Positions 1 to 7,138 of a stretch of 9,828 bases of DNA are shown here, one piece after another. The translations under genes were made by a program, and so were the position numbers. Each line of letters starts with the position of its first letter. The stretch's first letter is position 1. The DNA is taken from NCBI GenBank assembly GCA_016287975.1, contig JAEEXV010000271.1, forward strand, positions 1 to 9,828, written 5' to 3'. A model generated the notes under the pieces. The model did no database searches. It was not told the DNA's origin and saw only the letters and a list, made by a program, of their open reading frames with translations. This DNA comes from Lentisphaeria bacterium. GTDB taxonomy: Bacteria; Verrucomicrobiota; Lentisphaeria; Oligosphaerales; Oligosphaeraceae.

Positions 1-1557
1 GAGCATCTCGAGCATGCGGCGGGTGCCGATGCGGCAGGGCGTGCACTTGCCGCAGGACTCATCCTTGGTGAATCCCAGATAGAACTTGGCCATGGCCGGC
101 ATGCAGTCCTTGTCCGAGAGCACGATCATACCGCCGGATCCCATCATGGATCCGATCTTGGTCAGGCTTCCGTAGTCGATGGCCGTATCCAGATTCTCTT
201 TGGTGATGCATCCGCCGGAGGGTCCGCCGGTCTGCACGGCCTTGAACTCGCGGCCGCCGGAGATGCCGCCGCCGATCTCGTAGATGATCTCCCGGAGCGT
301 GGTGCCCATGGGGACCTCGACGAGTCCGACGTTGTTGATCTGGCCAGCGAGGGCAAAGACCTTGGTTCCGGAGTTGCCGCTGATGGTCCTCTTGAAGTTG
401 CCTTTTTCATCCAGTTCGGGCTTCCAGTTGCCGATCTTGCTGTACCAGGAAGCGCCCTTGCGGATGATGACCGGGATGGACGCATAGGTTTCCACGTTGT
501 TCACGTTGGTGGAGCAGCCCCAGTAGCCGCCGCCGATATTGGCGGGGAAGGGCGGCTTCGTGGTGGGCTCGCCGCGCATGCCTTCCATGGAGTGGATCAG
601 CGCCGTCTCTTCGCCGCAGACGAAGGCGCCCGCGCCGAGCTTGATGTCGATGTCGAAGGAGAAGTCGGTCCCCATGATGTTGCTGCCGAGGAGTCCGGCT
701 TCGCGGGCCTGCTTGATGGCGTAGCGCAGACGGTTGACCGCCAGCGGATACTCCGCGCGGATGTAGACCAGTCCGTGACGGGCGCCGATGGCGTAGGCGC
801 CGATGGACATGGCTTCGATGATGCTCTGGGGGTCGCCCTCCATGATGGAGCGGTCCATGAAGGCGCCGGGGTCGCCCTCGTCGGCGTTGCAGACGATGTA
901 TTTCTCGTCGGCCTGGACGCCTGCGGCGATCTTCCACTTGAGGCCAGTCGGGAAGCCAGCGCCGCCGCGGCCGCAGATGCCTGAGTTCAGGACTTCCTGG
1001 ACGACATCGGCGGGCTTCATCTCGAAGAGGCACTTGGCGAGGGCCTGGTAGCCTTCGGTGGCGATGTATTCGGTGATGTCCTCGGGGTTGATCAGGCCGC
1101 AGTTGCGCAGCGAAATGCGCATTTGCTTGGCGTAGAAGGACATCTTTGCATAGTCATGGATGCGTTCCTTGAGCATCGGCTCGACGTAGAGCAGACGCTC
1201 GACGATCTTCTTGCCCACGATGTGGGTCTCGACGATCTCCTTGGCGTCCTCGGGCGTGACCTGGACGTAGAAGACGTTGTCGGGCATGATCTTGACGATG
1301 GGGCCCTGGGCGCAGAAGCCGAAGCATCCAGTCTGGATGACGCGGACGTCGTTTTCGAGGCCGTGTTCCTGGATGGCGGCGCGGAGGTTCGCCATGAGCT
1401 CCTGGGAGTTGGAGGCGTGGCAGCCCGTGCCGCCGCAGCAGAGGATGTCCTTCTTGGCGGACTGGATGTCATGCTGGTCGGTGCAGCGCAGGGCGAGCTG
1501 GCCTTTGGCGGCGTTGAAGGCCGCGAACAGCGCGTCTTTCGAGGTGATCTTTTCCAT
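1..1557 (-). CDS. hydB: HydB/HndC-type NADH-binding flavoprotein subunit of a soluble [FeFe]-hydrogenase (NuoF family), 3' end missing
   Basis: The frame is open from the ATG at 1557 down to base 1 without a stop, giving 519 residues; the C-terminus lies outside the window. An N-terminal thioredoxin-like [2Fe-2S] domain shows CGGTGC (Cys41, Cys46) and CFGFC (Cys78, Cys82). The NuoF core has the FMN/NADH glycine-rich loop GRGGAGFPTG (197-206), CNADEGDPGAF (223-233), GAFVCGEETAL (310-320) and an SLBB-like segment around 400-455. ESCGKCTPCRIGT (500-512) supplies three ligands of the [4Fe-4S] cluster; the fourth would lie off the edge. In this family the subunit passes electrons between NAD(P)H, FMN and Fe-S clusters in the cytoplasm. 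The start is supported by AAGGAG (1575-1570) inside the preceding gene, which ends three bases upstream. The fused thioredoxin-like domain favours HydB over respiratory NuoF, but other NAD-linked oxidoreductases, such as formate dehydrogenases, use similar subunits. Family assignment is very safe; the hydrogenase partner is inferred. Confidence 0.93.
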   Translation of the reverse strand, partial: MEKITSKDALFAAFNAAKGQLALRCTDQHDIQSAKKDILCCGGTGCHASNSQELMANLRAAIQEHGLENDVRVIQTGCFGFCAQGPIVKIMPDNVFYVQVTPEDAKEIVETHIVGKKIVERLLYVEPMLKERIHDYAKMSFYAKQMRISLRNCGLINPEDITEYIATEGYQALAKCLFEMKPADVVQEVLNSGICGRGGAGFPTGLKWKIAAGVQADEKYIVCNADEGDPGAFMDRSIMEGDPQSIIEAMSIGAYAIGARHGLVYIRAEYPLAVNRLRYAIKQAREAGLLGSNIMGTDFSFDIDIKLGAGAFVCGEETALIHSMEGMRGEPTTKPPFPANIGGGYWGCSTNVNNVETYASIPVIIRKGASWYSKIGNWKPELDEKGNFKRTISGNSGTKVFALAGQINNVGLVEVPMGTTLREIIYEIGGGISGGREFKAVQTGGPSGGCITKENLDTAIDYGSLTKIGSMMGSGGMIVLSDKDCMPAMAKFYLGFTKDESCGKCTPCRIGTRRMLEML

Positions 1558-1560
1558 GGC

Positions 1561-2076
1561 TCAGCCTTGCTCCTTGTATTTCTTGATGATTTCGACGGCC
1601 TTGGCGGGGGTCATCTTGCCATAGACCTTGCCGTTGACGACCATGACTGGCGCGAGGCCGCAGGCGCCCACGCAGCGCAGCGCGTTGACCGAGAAGAGCC
1701 CGTCCGCCGTGGGGACGGTGTCGGCCTTGACGCCGAGGACGCGCTCGATTTCGGAGAGGACCTTCTCGGAGCCCTTGACGTAGCAGGCGGTGCCCAGGCA
1801 GACGTCGATGGAGTACTTGCCCTTGGGCTCGGTGGTGAAATAGTTGTAGAAGCTGACGACGCCCGAGACCTGCGCCTCGGTCAGATAGAGTTTCGCGGCG
1901 ACGTGCTGCTGCACGGGGCGGGGGAGGTAGCCGAAGATCGCCTGCGCGCGGTGGAGCACCTGAATCAGGCGGCCGCGGCGGCGCTCGTCATTACGGTCAA
2001 TGCCCAGACCGTCGATGAAGGCGTCCAGTTCCGCGAACTTGGCGGCTGCGCCTTCTGACAACTTGTTGCAACACAT
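1561..2076 (-). CDS. hydC: HydC/HndA-type [2Fe-2S] subunit (NuoE, 24 kDa subunit family)
   Basis: A complete 171-residue protein, a typical length for the NuoE family. A helical N-terminal region (about 10-80, with LIQVLHRAQAIFGYLP and VSGVVSFYNYF typical of the family) leads into a thioredoxin-like domain. That domain carries the four cluster ligands as DVCLGTACYVKG (Cys93, Cys98) and LRCVGACGLAPV (Cys135, Cys139). It binds one [2Fe-2S] cluster and works with the NuoF-type partner encoded three bases downstream, so the two are almost certainly co-transcribed and co-assembled. I chose the ATG at 2076 because AAGGA (2090-2086) lies ten bases before it. A TTG at 2094 would add six residues but would place that purine tract inside the gene. 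The protein begins Met-Cys-Cys, which is unusual but not part of the known cluster motif. Respiratory complex I NuoE is an alternative, made less likely by the fused thioredoxin-like domain of the next gene. Confidence 0.93.
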   Translation of the reverse strand: MCCNKLSEGAAAKFAELDAFIDGLGIDRNDERRRGRLIQVLHRAQAIFGYLPRPVQQHVAAKLYLTEAQVSGVVSFYNYFTTEPKGKYSIDVCLGTACYVKGSEKVLSEIERVLGVKADTVPTADGLFSVNALRCVGACGLAPVMVVNGKVYGKMTPAKAVEIIKKYKEQG

Positions 2077-2127
2077 GTCTCTTTGATCCTTCAACTGGGG
2101 GATGGTGAACGGAGGCGGGAATCTTGG

Positions 2128-2195
2128 AAAAAAGGGTGCGGAACTCCGCCGCCCGCAGGTGCGCCGAGGCGCCCGCGCTCATCGCGGCGGGAGTT
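2128..2195 (-). promoter_or_regulatory. Foldable leader upstream of hydC with a trailing T-run
   Basis: The arms AACTCCGCCGC (2142-2152) and GCGGCGGGAGTT (2184-2195) are complementary except for one bulged G. On the minus strand, the sense of hydC, this hairpin is followed eight bases later by six T residues (2133-2128), still about 50 bases before the hydC start. It could be an attenuator-like leader or just a GC-rich fold. The gap between stem and T-run is longer than in a standard terminator, so the regulatory reading is tentative. Confidence 0.25.
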
Positions 2196-2295
2196 GGAGA
2201 AAAAAACACCGAACTATCGGGTGATTGGCATAATATATTGCTCAAAGTGGCGTTTTCTAATGTTGTCGGGAAAGAAAACGGGGATTGTGGCTGCG

Positions 2296-2304
2296 TGGTA
2301 TATT
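2296..2304 (+). promoter_or_regulatory. Candidate extended -10 promoter of the chaperone-like/giant-protein operon
   Basis: The motif TGgTATATT lies in an AT-rich patch about 127 bases before the first gene of the operon. The TG dinucleotide one base before the hexamer is the extended -10 arrangement, which can work without a good -35 box, and none is visible. A second motif, TGgCATAAT (2226-2234), is an alternative. The dedicated sigma factor for this operon is unknown, so a different promoter type is possible. Confidence 0.3.
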
Positions 2305-2430
2305 AATTCCGTTTTCACGGCGCGGGGGGCTTTTCTTTTGCGATGGCGTCGTCGGCGGCCGTTTCGGCTTTTGCGGGCATGAACGGCGCGGCGGACATTT
2401 GACCAGCGAACCCAACCACATTCAGACGAC

Positions 2431-2871
2431 ATGACAGAACATCTCCAAAGACTGTTCGAGATGGCGGCGCGGCTGGCGTCGTCGGAGGCGGTCGCGGCCA
2501 CGGAGACGGGCTTTTCGCTCGTCCTTCCAGTCGCCAAGCTGGATTTCTTCGCGACTGGCGGGCATTCCGCGGCGGCCTACTGCCGCGCGAAGGTGGCAGG
2601 CTTCGGCGCCGCCGAACTGCCGCCCTCTGTCACCGAGGCCGCGCTTCGGGGCAACTTCTTCTGGCGCGGGACGGACGGCGGCGTGCTGTCGCTGAACGCG
2701 GCGGAGAACGCCGTCTATCTGACCGACCGCTTCGACGAGGGGGCCTTCGCCGAGGACGGCGACTTCCAGGATTATCTCAATGGCTTCCTGCGCACGCTCC
2801 ACGACTGGCGCGCGCGGTGGAGCGACGCCATGCCCCCGTCCGAGGAGGGCAAGGAGGTGCAGCCATGGTGA
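2431..2871 (+). CDS. Small acidic protein resembling a CesT-family type III secretion chaperone (first of two)
   Basis: 146 residues, acidic, with no signal peptide or membrane segment. Its central and C-terminal parts follow the CesT pattern. An aliphatic-Asn core is seen as ALRGNFFW (71-78), followed by Gly-Gly and a strand (GGVLSLN, 83-89), then VYLTDRF (95-101) and a closing amphipathic helix (YLNGFLRTLHDW, 115-126). Proteins of this fold usually bind the N-terminal region of one secreted effector in the cytoplasm and keep it fit for secretion. The downstream neighbours, a second protein with the same pattern and then a 1247-residue protein, support that role. The ATG at 2431 has no recognisable Shine-Dalgarno sequence, unlike the next two genes. 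The end overlaps the next start by seven bases, which suggests translational coupling. YbjN-like proteins share the fold and are the main alternative. The gene is very likely real; the chaperone call rests on pattern and context only. Confidence 0.75.
   Translation: MTEHLQRLFEMAARLASSEAVAATETGFSLVLPVAKLDFFATGGHSAAAYCRAKVAGFGAAELPPSVTEAALRGNFFWRGTDGGVLSLNAAENAVYLTDRFDEGAFAEDGDFQDYLNGFLRTLHDWRARWSDAMPPSEEGKEVQPW
2851..2857 (+). promoter_or_regulatory. Strong ribosome binding site fixing the start of the second chaperone-like gene
   Basis: AAGGAGG lies seven bases before the ATG at 2865. It selects this start over an in-frame ATG at 2817, which would add 16 residues read from inside the upstream gene. 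Confidence 0.8.
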
Positions 2872-3302
2872 CGCTTCCCGATTCTTTCATGTTGTCCCTG
2901 GCCGAATTCGGCAAGAGGCTTGGCGCCGACCTGGCGTTCCAGGGCGGGCGCTGCAACTTCACGGTCGACGGCGCGGTCGAGGTCGAACTCGACTATGACG
3001 AGGAGGCGCAAGTCGTCATCGCCTGGGCGACGGTGGGCTACGCGCCCCAGGACGAGTGGCAGGGCGAACGCGCCAGGGCGCTCCTCGCATGGAATGAACT
3101 GGACGCCGACAACGGCGGATTCTCGCTCGCGATGGATCCCGAGACGCGCATTGTCGTCGCGCACGACAACCGTCCCGCCGAGCTCTTTGATTCCGTGGAT
3201 CGCCTTGCCGCGTGGATAGGCGCCCTGACGGAACTGGTGGAGCGCATCCGCGTCGACTTCGGGCGGCGCTTTCCTTGCAACGACTTCGTGGAGGAGATGT
3301 AG
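2865..3302 (+). CDS. Small acidic protein resembling a CesT-family type III secretion chaperone (second of two)
   Basis: 145 residues, acidic and soluble. It begins with an amphipathic helix and a hydrophobic turn (SLAEFGKRLGADLAF, 11-25), then strands (CNFTVDG 30-36, VEVELDYDE 39-46, VVIAWATVGY 50-59). Next come LLAWNEL (73-79), GGFSLAMDPETRIVVAH (84-100) and a closing helix with LAAWIGALTELVERI (114-128). This alpha-beta-beta-beta-alpha-beta-beta-alpha order and the aliphatic-Asn core match CesT-type secretion chaperones. The stretch 71-129 aligns without large gaps to residues 69-127 of the preceding protein, so the two are probably diverged paralogues. It lies in the middle of the operon, overlapping the first gene by seven bases and ending two bases before the large gene. 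It may form a heterodimer with its neighbour or bind a separate site on the large protein. A YbjN-type protein is the alternative. Confidence 0.75.
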   Translation: MVTLPDSFMLSLAEFGKRLGADLAFQGGRCNFTVDGAVEVELDYDEEAQVVIAWATVGYAPQDEWQGERARALLAWNELDADNGGFSLAMDPETRIVVAHDNRPAELFDSVDRLAAWIGALTELVERIRVDFGRRFPCNDFVEEM

Positions 3303-3304
3303 CC

Positions 3305-6300
3305 ATGCCTGATCCCATTTCCGATGCCAATCTCGGCAGCCGCTTCTGGCTGGTGACCGACTACAGCCCGCTCAATCCCGCCGAGGCCCCTGCGCCGCAG
3401 AATCCCGCAGTGGCCAAGGTCAAGCACGATTCGACGATCCTCACCTTCGTGGATGCGGGCGGCGATTCGATGGCGCAGAGCGCCATCCACCGCGCGGAAC
3501 TCTTCGCCGCCTCGCATACCCTCGCGGGGGCGGAGGCGCACGAGGCGCAGCGGGCGCAGGCCAACGCGGGGCGTCTCCTGGGCGAAGACGCCATCGACGC
3601 CTTCATTGATTCCGTCGCCGAGGCGTATGCCGCCCGTCTGGAGGATGGCACGACCGCCGACGACGTGCGTGGCTTCTGCCGCACCGCCGTTCTGAAGCTC
3701 ATGGTGACGCGGGAGATCGACGCGCGCGCCAAGTGGGAGGAGCCAGTCCCTGGTGGGCCGCCGCAGCCCGTACGGCTGACCGCCGCGGGGCTGGGCGCCC
3801 TTCGGAACGCGGCGATGGGCCTCGCGGACATGCTGAAGAACCATCGCATCTCCGAGAACGCCGTGGTGGCCCTGGCGGACGGGAAGTACTACGACGCCTC
3901 GAACCGCGCCGATCTGCTGCGGCTTTCCGCCGATTCGGCGGCGAAGGTCAAGGAACTCTTCATCGGCAAGGAGCGCTTCGACGCGCTCATCCGCCAGTGC
4001 GAGGAGAGCCTCGCGCGCCTGGAGGCGGCGGGCACGCTCATTGCCGCGCGGAAGGCCGAAATCGAGGCGGACATCGCGCGGCTTCGGCAGCTGGCGCAGG
4101 ACGCGATGGAGCTGCGCGCGGCCGCCGTGGCCAACATCAAGACCGACTATCTCCTCACCGATCCCACGGGGCGGGTGAAGAGCGACCACGCCTTCCAGAA
4201 GCAGCAGCTCGAGCAGATCCGCGATTCGCTGCGCGCATTCCGCTACGACCTCGACAGGGTGAGCGGCAAGCGGATGTCCTTCATGGAGAGCGTGCGCCGC
4301 AAATTCGACGAACTGCGCTCCTCCATCGACGGCCAGCGCATCGGGCCTGCGGAATACGACGCGATGCGGCAGGCCGACAGCGCCTTCAACAATCTGCTTG
4401 GACGGATCCAGTATGCGGTGCTGGGGGGCGCGCAGGTGAACGACCTCGGCGCGCAGGACACGTACGGCCTGGCGTCGGGCGAGGTCGCGTGGGGCGCGAA
4501 GATCAGCCTGGCGGAATCCGCGGCGGCCGCGACGCAATTCTCGCACCTGACCAACGACCGCATCCGCTACCATTACTCGGGCGCCGAGAGTCGCGAGGCG
4601 GCGAACTTCGCGGCCATCCAGGAGGAACTGGGAAACATTGCCGAGAATGGCGGCTCCCGTAGCGTCACGCTGCGCGCGGGCGTGGACGCCCTCTTCGAAC
4701 TCGGTCTGTTCGGGGTGGATTTCAAGGCCAAGGCAGGCGGCAGCATCGATGTCTCGGCGCAGATCAAGGCCGACAACCCCGACGGCACCGTCTCCATCAC
4801 CTACGCCGTCGGGGTGCAGGCGAAGGCGGACGCCTCCACGCGCATCGGTGTCGATCCCAAGGAGAAGGACGCGGAGGCAGGTGGCTTCGGCGCGCAGCTC
4901 TCGGGGAAGGTGTCGGCGGGCGTCACGCGCAGCGTCACCAAGACGTACGCCAACCTGGAGGAGGCGGCGCGCACCATGTCGAGGCTCAACCTCGTGATGA
5001 CTCCGCGTCCGCGCGAGGTCTTCTATGCGTGGGGCTCGGCGATGCTTCAGGGCATCGGGCACGTCTTCGTGCTCGGCGCCACCTCGCTGGGCTTCCGCAT
5101 CCACCGCAGCCGCATGGACCAGGTGGCCTACGGCGCCGAACTGCGCAACCGCAACGTGCTGGGGGGCGCGACGGGGATCTTCCTCAAGAAGCGCAATGTC
5201 GAGGTCCTCGGCGAACGCACCGCCTGGACGATCAAGGGCGGCATGTCGGTCAAGGCCAATGGCGGCCTCTACGTCCCTGGCGACGCGGGCGAGCCGATGG
5301 CCTCGAACCTGGAGTTCGACGCCAGCGCAGGCGGCGAGTATTCGCGCGAGGTCTCCGCAAGCGGAAAAACCTACGAATCGTTCATGCGGTCGCTCGCGGG
5401 ATGCTCGGCGGCGTATCTGGAGGGGCTTCTCGCCGACGAGCGGGTCGAGCTCGGGAACAGCCCGTGGCAGGCCGCGCTCCATCTCTCCGTCGCCTCCGCG
5501 ACTGGCGGCAACGTGCGCGCGATCAGGGATGCGCTCGGGTCGCTCGCCACGCGCCTCGCCGAACTGGAGGAATCCGCCATCGGCAAGGAGCAGGGGGACA
5601 GGGCGTTCTGGCAGGACTTCGCCGCCAAGGCGCGTCTTCTGGCCGTCGCGACGGCGCTGCTCGCCAAGCGCGCCGAGGCGCTTGACGGCGGGGCGGAGGG
5701 CGCGGCGGAAGCCGCGGCGGAGGCGAAGAAGGCCGCGCAGGCGGCGGTGGCATACATCCTGCCACGGCTGGCGAATCCCGTCGTGAAGGTCCCCACCGCG
5801 ATCTTCCAGGAGCAGTTCTTCAACGTCTTTGACCTCACGTCTCCGCGCGTCTCCCGCAAGGTCATCACCGTCTCCGCGGGCTACAACGCGCTGAACGACC
5901 TGGAGGGCCAGGGCATCGAGAAACTCGGCATGGGGGATGAGATCAAGGTGGGGGACGGCATTGACCATCCGATCGCGAAGGGGGCGGCGCAGATCGGCGG
6001 CGCGGTCGGCGGCCCCGCGCTGGATGGCATGGCCAACATGGTCAAGGACACGACAGGCCTCTCGGGGCGCTACGAGGTGCGCATCACCAGCGAGAGGATC
6101 GTCTCCCAGCACAAGGATCCGCGCCCCTGGCTCAACAGCGGCAAGGTGATGATCGATGTGCGTCTCCACGCCAACCTGCCGCTCCGCGCCATCATCGATG
6201 TGGTCGCGCGCCACTACATCAAGAGCGCGGGCGGGCTGACCGACCTCGACGAGGCGAAGTGGAAGGAGGAGTTCAAGGACGGAATCGTCGACGGCCTCAA

Positions 6301-7048
6301 GAACGCGGGGGAGGATGTCGCCATGGAGGGCGCCTCCCGCATCCTCGACCTGCCGTTCCTGGAGGCGGCGAAGCAGTATCCCGTCCTCAGCCAGATGATC
6401 GGCGGCATCGACGCCCTCAATTCCATCCGCAAGAACGGCGTCTACGAGTTCACCGACGACACCTTCAAGACGCTGCGCTTCGAGTTCGGCTCGGGCGGGC
6501 GCTTCGGCGGCTTCTCGCTGGCGGAGGACTACGACACCGAGGGCGCTCTCAAGGTGTCGGTGCAGCCCTTCCTGCAGGTGACCGCCTCGATTTCCTCGAA
6601 GACCTCCGTCAACGACTGGGTGGTCATGCCGCGTCCGACGCCCAACACTCTGATGAAGCGCGCCGCCGACTATGACGGCGCGGGCAATCCAGAGGGCTTT
6701 GCGCGTTTCCTCGCCCGCAATCGGAAGGGCGTCGCGCGCCTGGTTCGCATCGGCCGCGATGGCGCGGCCCCCGATCCCGCCGACACATACTGGCAGAAGG
6801 ATGCCAACACGCTGGCCAAAATCATCGGGGACTGCGGGGCGATCCTCACCCGTCTGGAGGGGGAGGGCAGTCTTCAAGCCGAGCAGGCGAGGAAACTGCG
6901 GGAGGACTTCGAGGCCGTGTCGGAGCGCCTGAAGGGGCAGGCGGCCGATCTTGCCGTGGACGACTGCCTCGCCCTCGCCGCCGACTTCTTCTCCGCCGCC
7001 GCGAGGATCTACACGCTTGCGGCCATGTTCCCGCCGCCCGCCCAGTAG
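3305..7048 (+). CDS. Giant 1247-residue protein of unknown family, candidate secreted effector served by the two upstream chaperone-like proteins
   Basis: I recognise no named family. The start at 3305 is fixed by GGAGGAG (3290-3296), eight bases upstream. There is no signal peptide and no clear transmembrane segment. Residues 1-60 are polar and Pro/Ala-rich, as in chaperone-binding or secretion-signal regions. Residues 85-350 are mainly helical, with a charged coiled-coil-like stretch (about 205-345). Residues 450-690 are glycine-rich with alternating polar/non-polar residues, suggesting beta-strands; two segments (about 502-560 and 646-698) share a strand pattern ending in S-x-KTY. Residues 735-815 are helical and very Ala-rich. 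Another beta-type stretch (945-955, 1045-1112) precedes a helical C-terminus. No catalytic motif stands out. It follows two CesT-like genes in one transcription unit, which suggests a type III effector, perhaps of a large beta-rich or pore-forming kind. A cytoplasmic scaffold, or a toxin released another way, remains possible. Confidence 0.88.
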   Translation: MPDPISDANLGSRFWLVTDYSPLNPAEAPAPQNPAVAKVKHDSTILTFVDAGGDSMAQSAIHRAELFAASHTLAGAEAHEAQRAQANAGRLLGEDAIDAFIDSVAEAYAARLEDGTTADDVRGFCRTAVLKLMVTREIDARAKWEEPVPGGPPQPVRLTAAGLGALRNAAMGLADMLKNHRISENAVVALADGKYYDASNRADLLRLSADSAAKVKELFIGKERFDALIRQCEESLARLEAAGTLIAARKAEIEADIARLRQLAQDAMELRAAAVANIKTDYLLTDPTGRVKSDHAFQKQQLEQIRDSLRAFRYDLDRVSGKRMSFMESVRRKFDELRSSIDGQRIGPAEYDAMRQADSAFNNLLGRIQYAVLGGAQVNDLGAQDTYGLASGEVAWGAKISLAESAAAATQFSHLTNDRIRYHYSGAESREAANFAAIQEELGNIAENGGSRSVTLRAGVDALFELGLFGVDFKAKAGGSIDVSAQIKADNPDGTVSITYAVGVQAKADASTRIGVDPKEKDAEAGGFGAQLSGKVSAGVTRSVTKTYANLEEAARTMSRLNLVMTPRPREVFYAWGSAMLQGIGHVFVLGATSLGFRIHRSRMDQVAYGAELRNRNVLGGATGIFLKKRNVEVLGERTAWTIKGGMSVKANGGLYVPGDAGEPMASNLEFDASAGGEYSREVSASGKTYESFMRSLAGCSAAYLEGLLADERVELGNSPWQAALHLSVASATGGNVRAIRDALGSLATRLAELEESAIGKEQGDRAFWQDFAAKARLLAVATALLAKRAEALDGGAEGAAEAAAEAKKAAQAAVAYILPRLANPVVKVPTAIFQEQFFNVFDLTSPRVSRKVITVSAGYNALNDLEGQGIEKLGMGDEIKVGDGIDHPIAKGAAQIGGAVGGPALDGMANMVKDTTGLSGRYEVRITSERIVSQHKDPRPWLNSGKVMIDVRLHANLPLRAIIDVVARHYIKSAGGLTDLDEAKWKEEFKDGIVDGLKNAGEDVAMEGASRILDLPFLEAAKQYPVLSQMIGGIDALNSIRKNGVYEFTDDTFKTLRFEFGSGGRFGGFSLAEDYDTEGALKVSVQPFLQVTASISSKTSVNDWVVMPRPTPNTLMKRAADYDGAGNPEGFARFLARNRKGVARLVRIGRDGAAPDPADTYWQKDANTLAKIIGDCGAILTRLEGEGSLQAEQARKLREDFEAVSERLKGQAADLAVDDCLALAADFFSAAARIYTLAAMFPPPAQ

Positions 7049-7066
7049 GCCGTGGGCGGGGGGGCA

Positions 7067-7094
7067 GGGGCGGAAGCTTCTGGGCTTCCGCCCC
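7067..7094. terminator. GC-rich hairpin between convergent genes, possible terminator
   Basis: The arms GGGGCGGAAGC (7067-7077) and GCTTCCGCCCC (7084-7094) are perfectly complementary over 11 bp around a 6-base loop. It lies 18 bases after the stop of the giant gene and about 45 bases beyond the end of the convergent sigma gene, the right place for a shared terminator. There is no T-run on either side, so intrinsic termination is not assured. Confidence 0.5.
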
Positions 7095-7138
7095 CGTGCG
7101 GCGGGGGCGGGCCCTTGGAGAGGGCTTTTGGGGGAGTG

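Larger units (their letters stand above)
2077..2430. promoter_or_regulatory. Divergent intergenic region between hydC and the chaperone-like operon
   Basis: 354 bases without a convincing gene lie between genes that point away from each other, so both promoters should be here. The part nearest hydC (about 2100-2190) is GC-rich and can fold. The centre (2200-2310) is markedly AT-rich for this genome, with TAATATATT at 2231-2239 and TATATTAA at 2299-2306. On the plus strand there are two extended -10-like motifs, TGgCATAAT (2226-2234) and TGgTATATT (2296-2304). On the minus strand TATATT (2237-2232) could serve hydC. No good -35 hexamer accompanies any of them. I see no obvious symmetrical operator. 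Confidence 0.55.

Noticed and set aside
592..2058. Plus-strand open frames opposite hydB and hydC
   Set aside because: They are low-complexity Asp/Leu/Ala/Val-rich shadows of two clearly conserved minus-strand genes.
2083..2382. Plus-strand open frame of 99 codons in the divergent intergenic region
   Set aside because: It crosses the AT-rich promoter patch, has no family pattern or ribosome site, and its composition changes abruptly along its length.
3038..6877. A 1279-codon open frame antisense to the giant gene
   Set aside because: Its triplets coincide exactly with the sense codons, so it would be closed only by TTA, CTA or TCA codons in the sense gene, which are rare at this GC content. 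The sense gene has the ribosome site, the operon context and normal composition; the antisense product is Arg/Gly/Ala/His-rich with no domain pattern.
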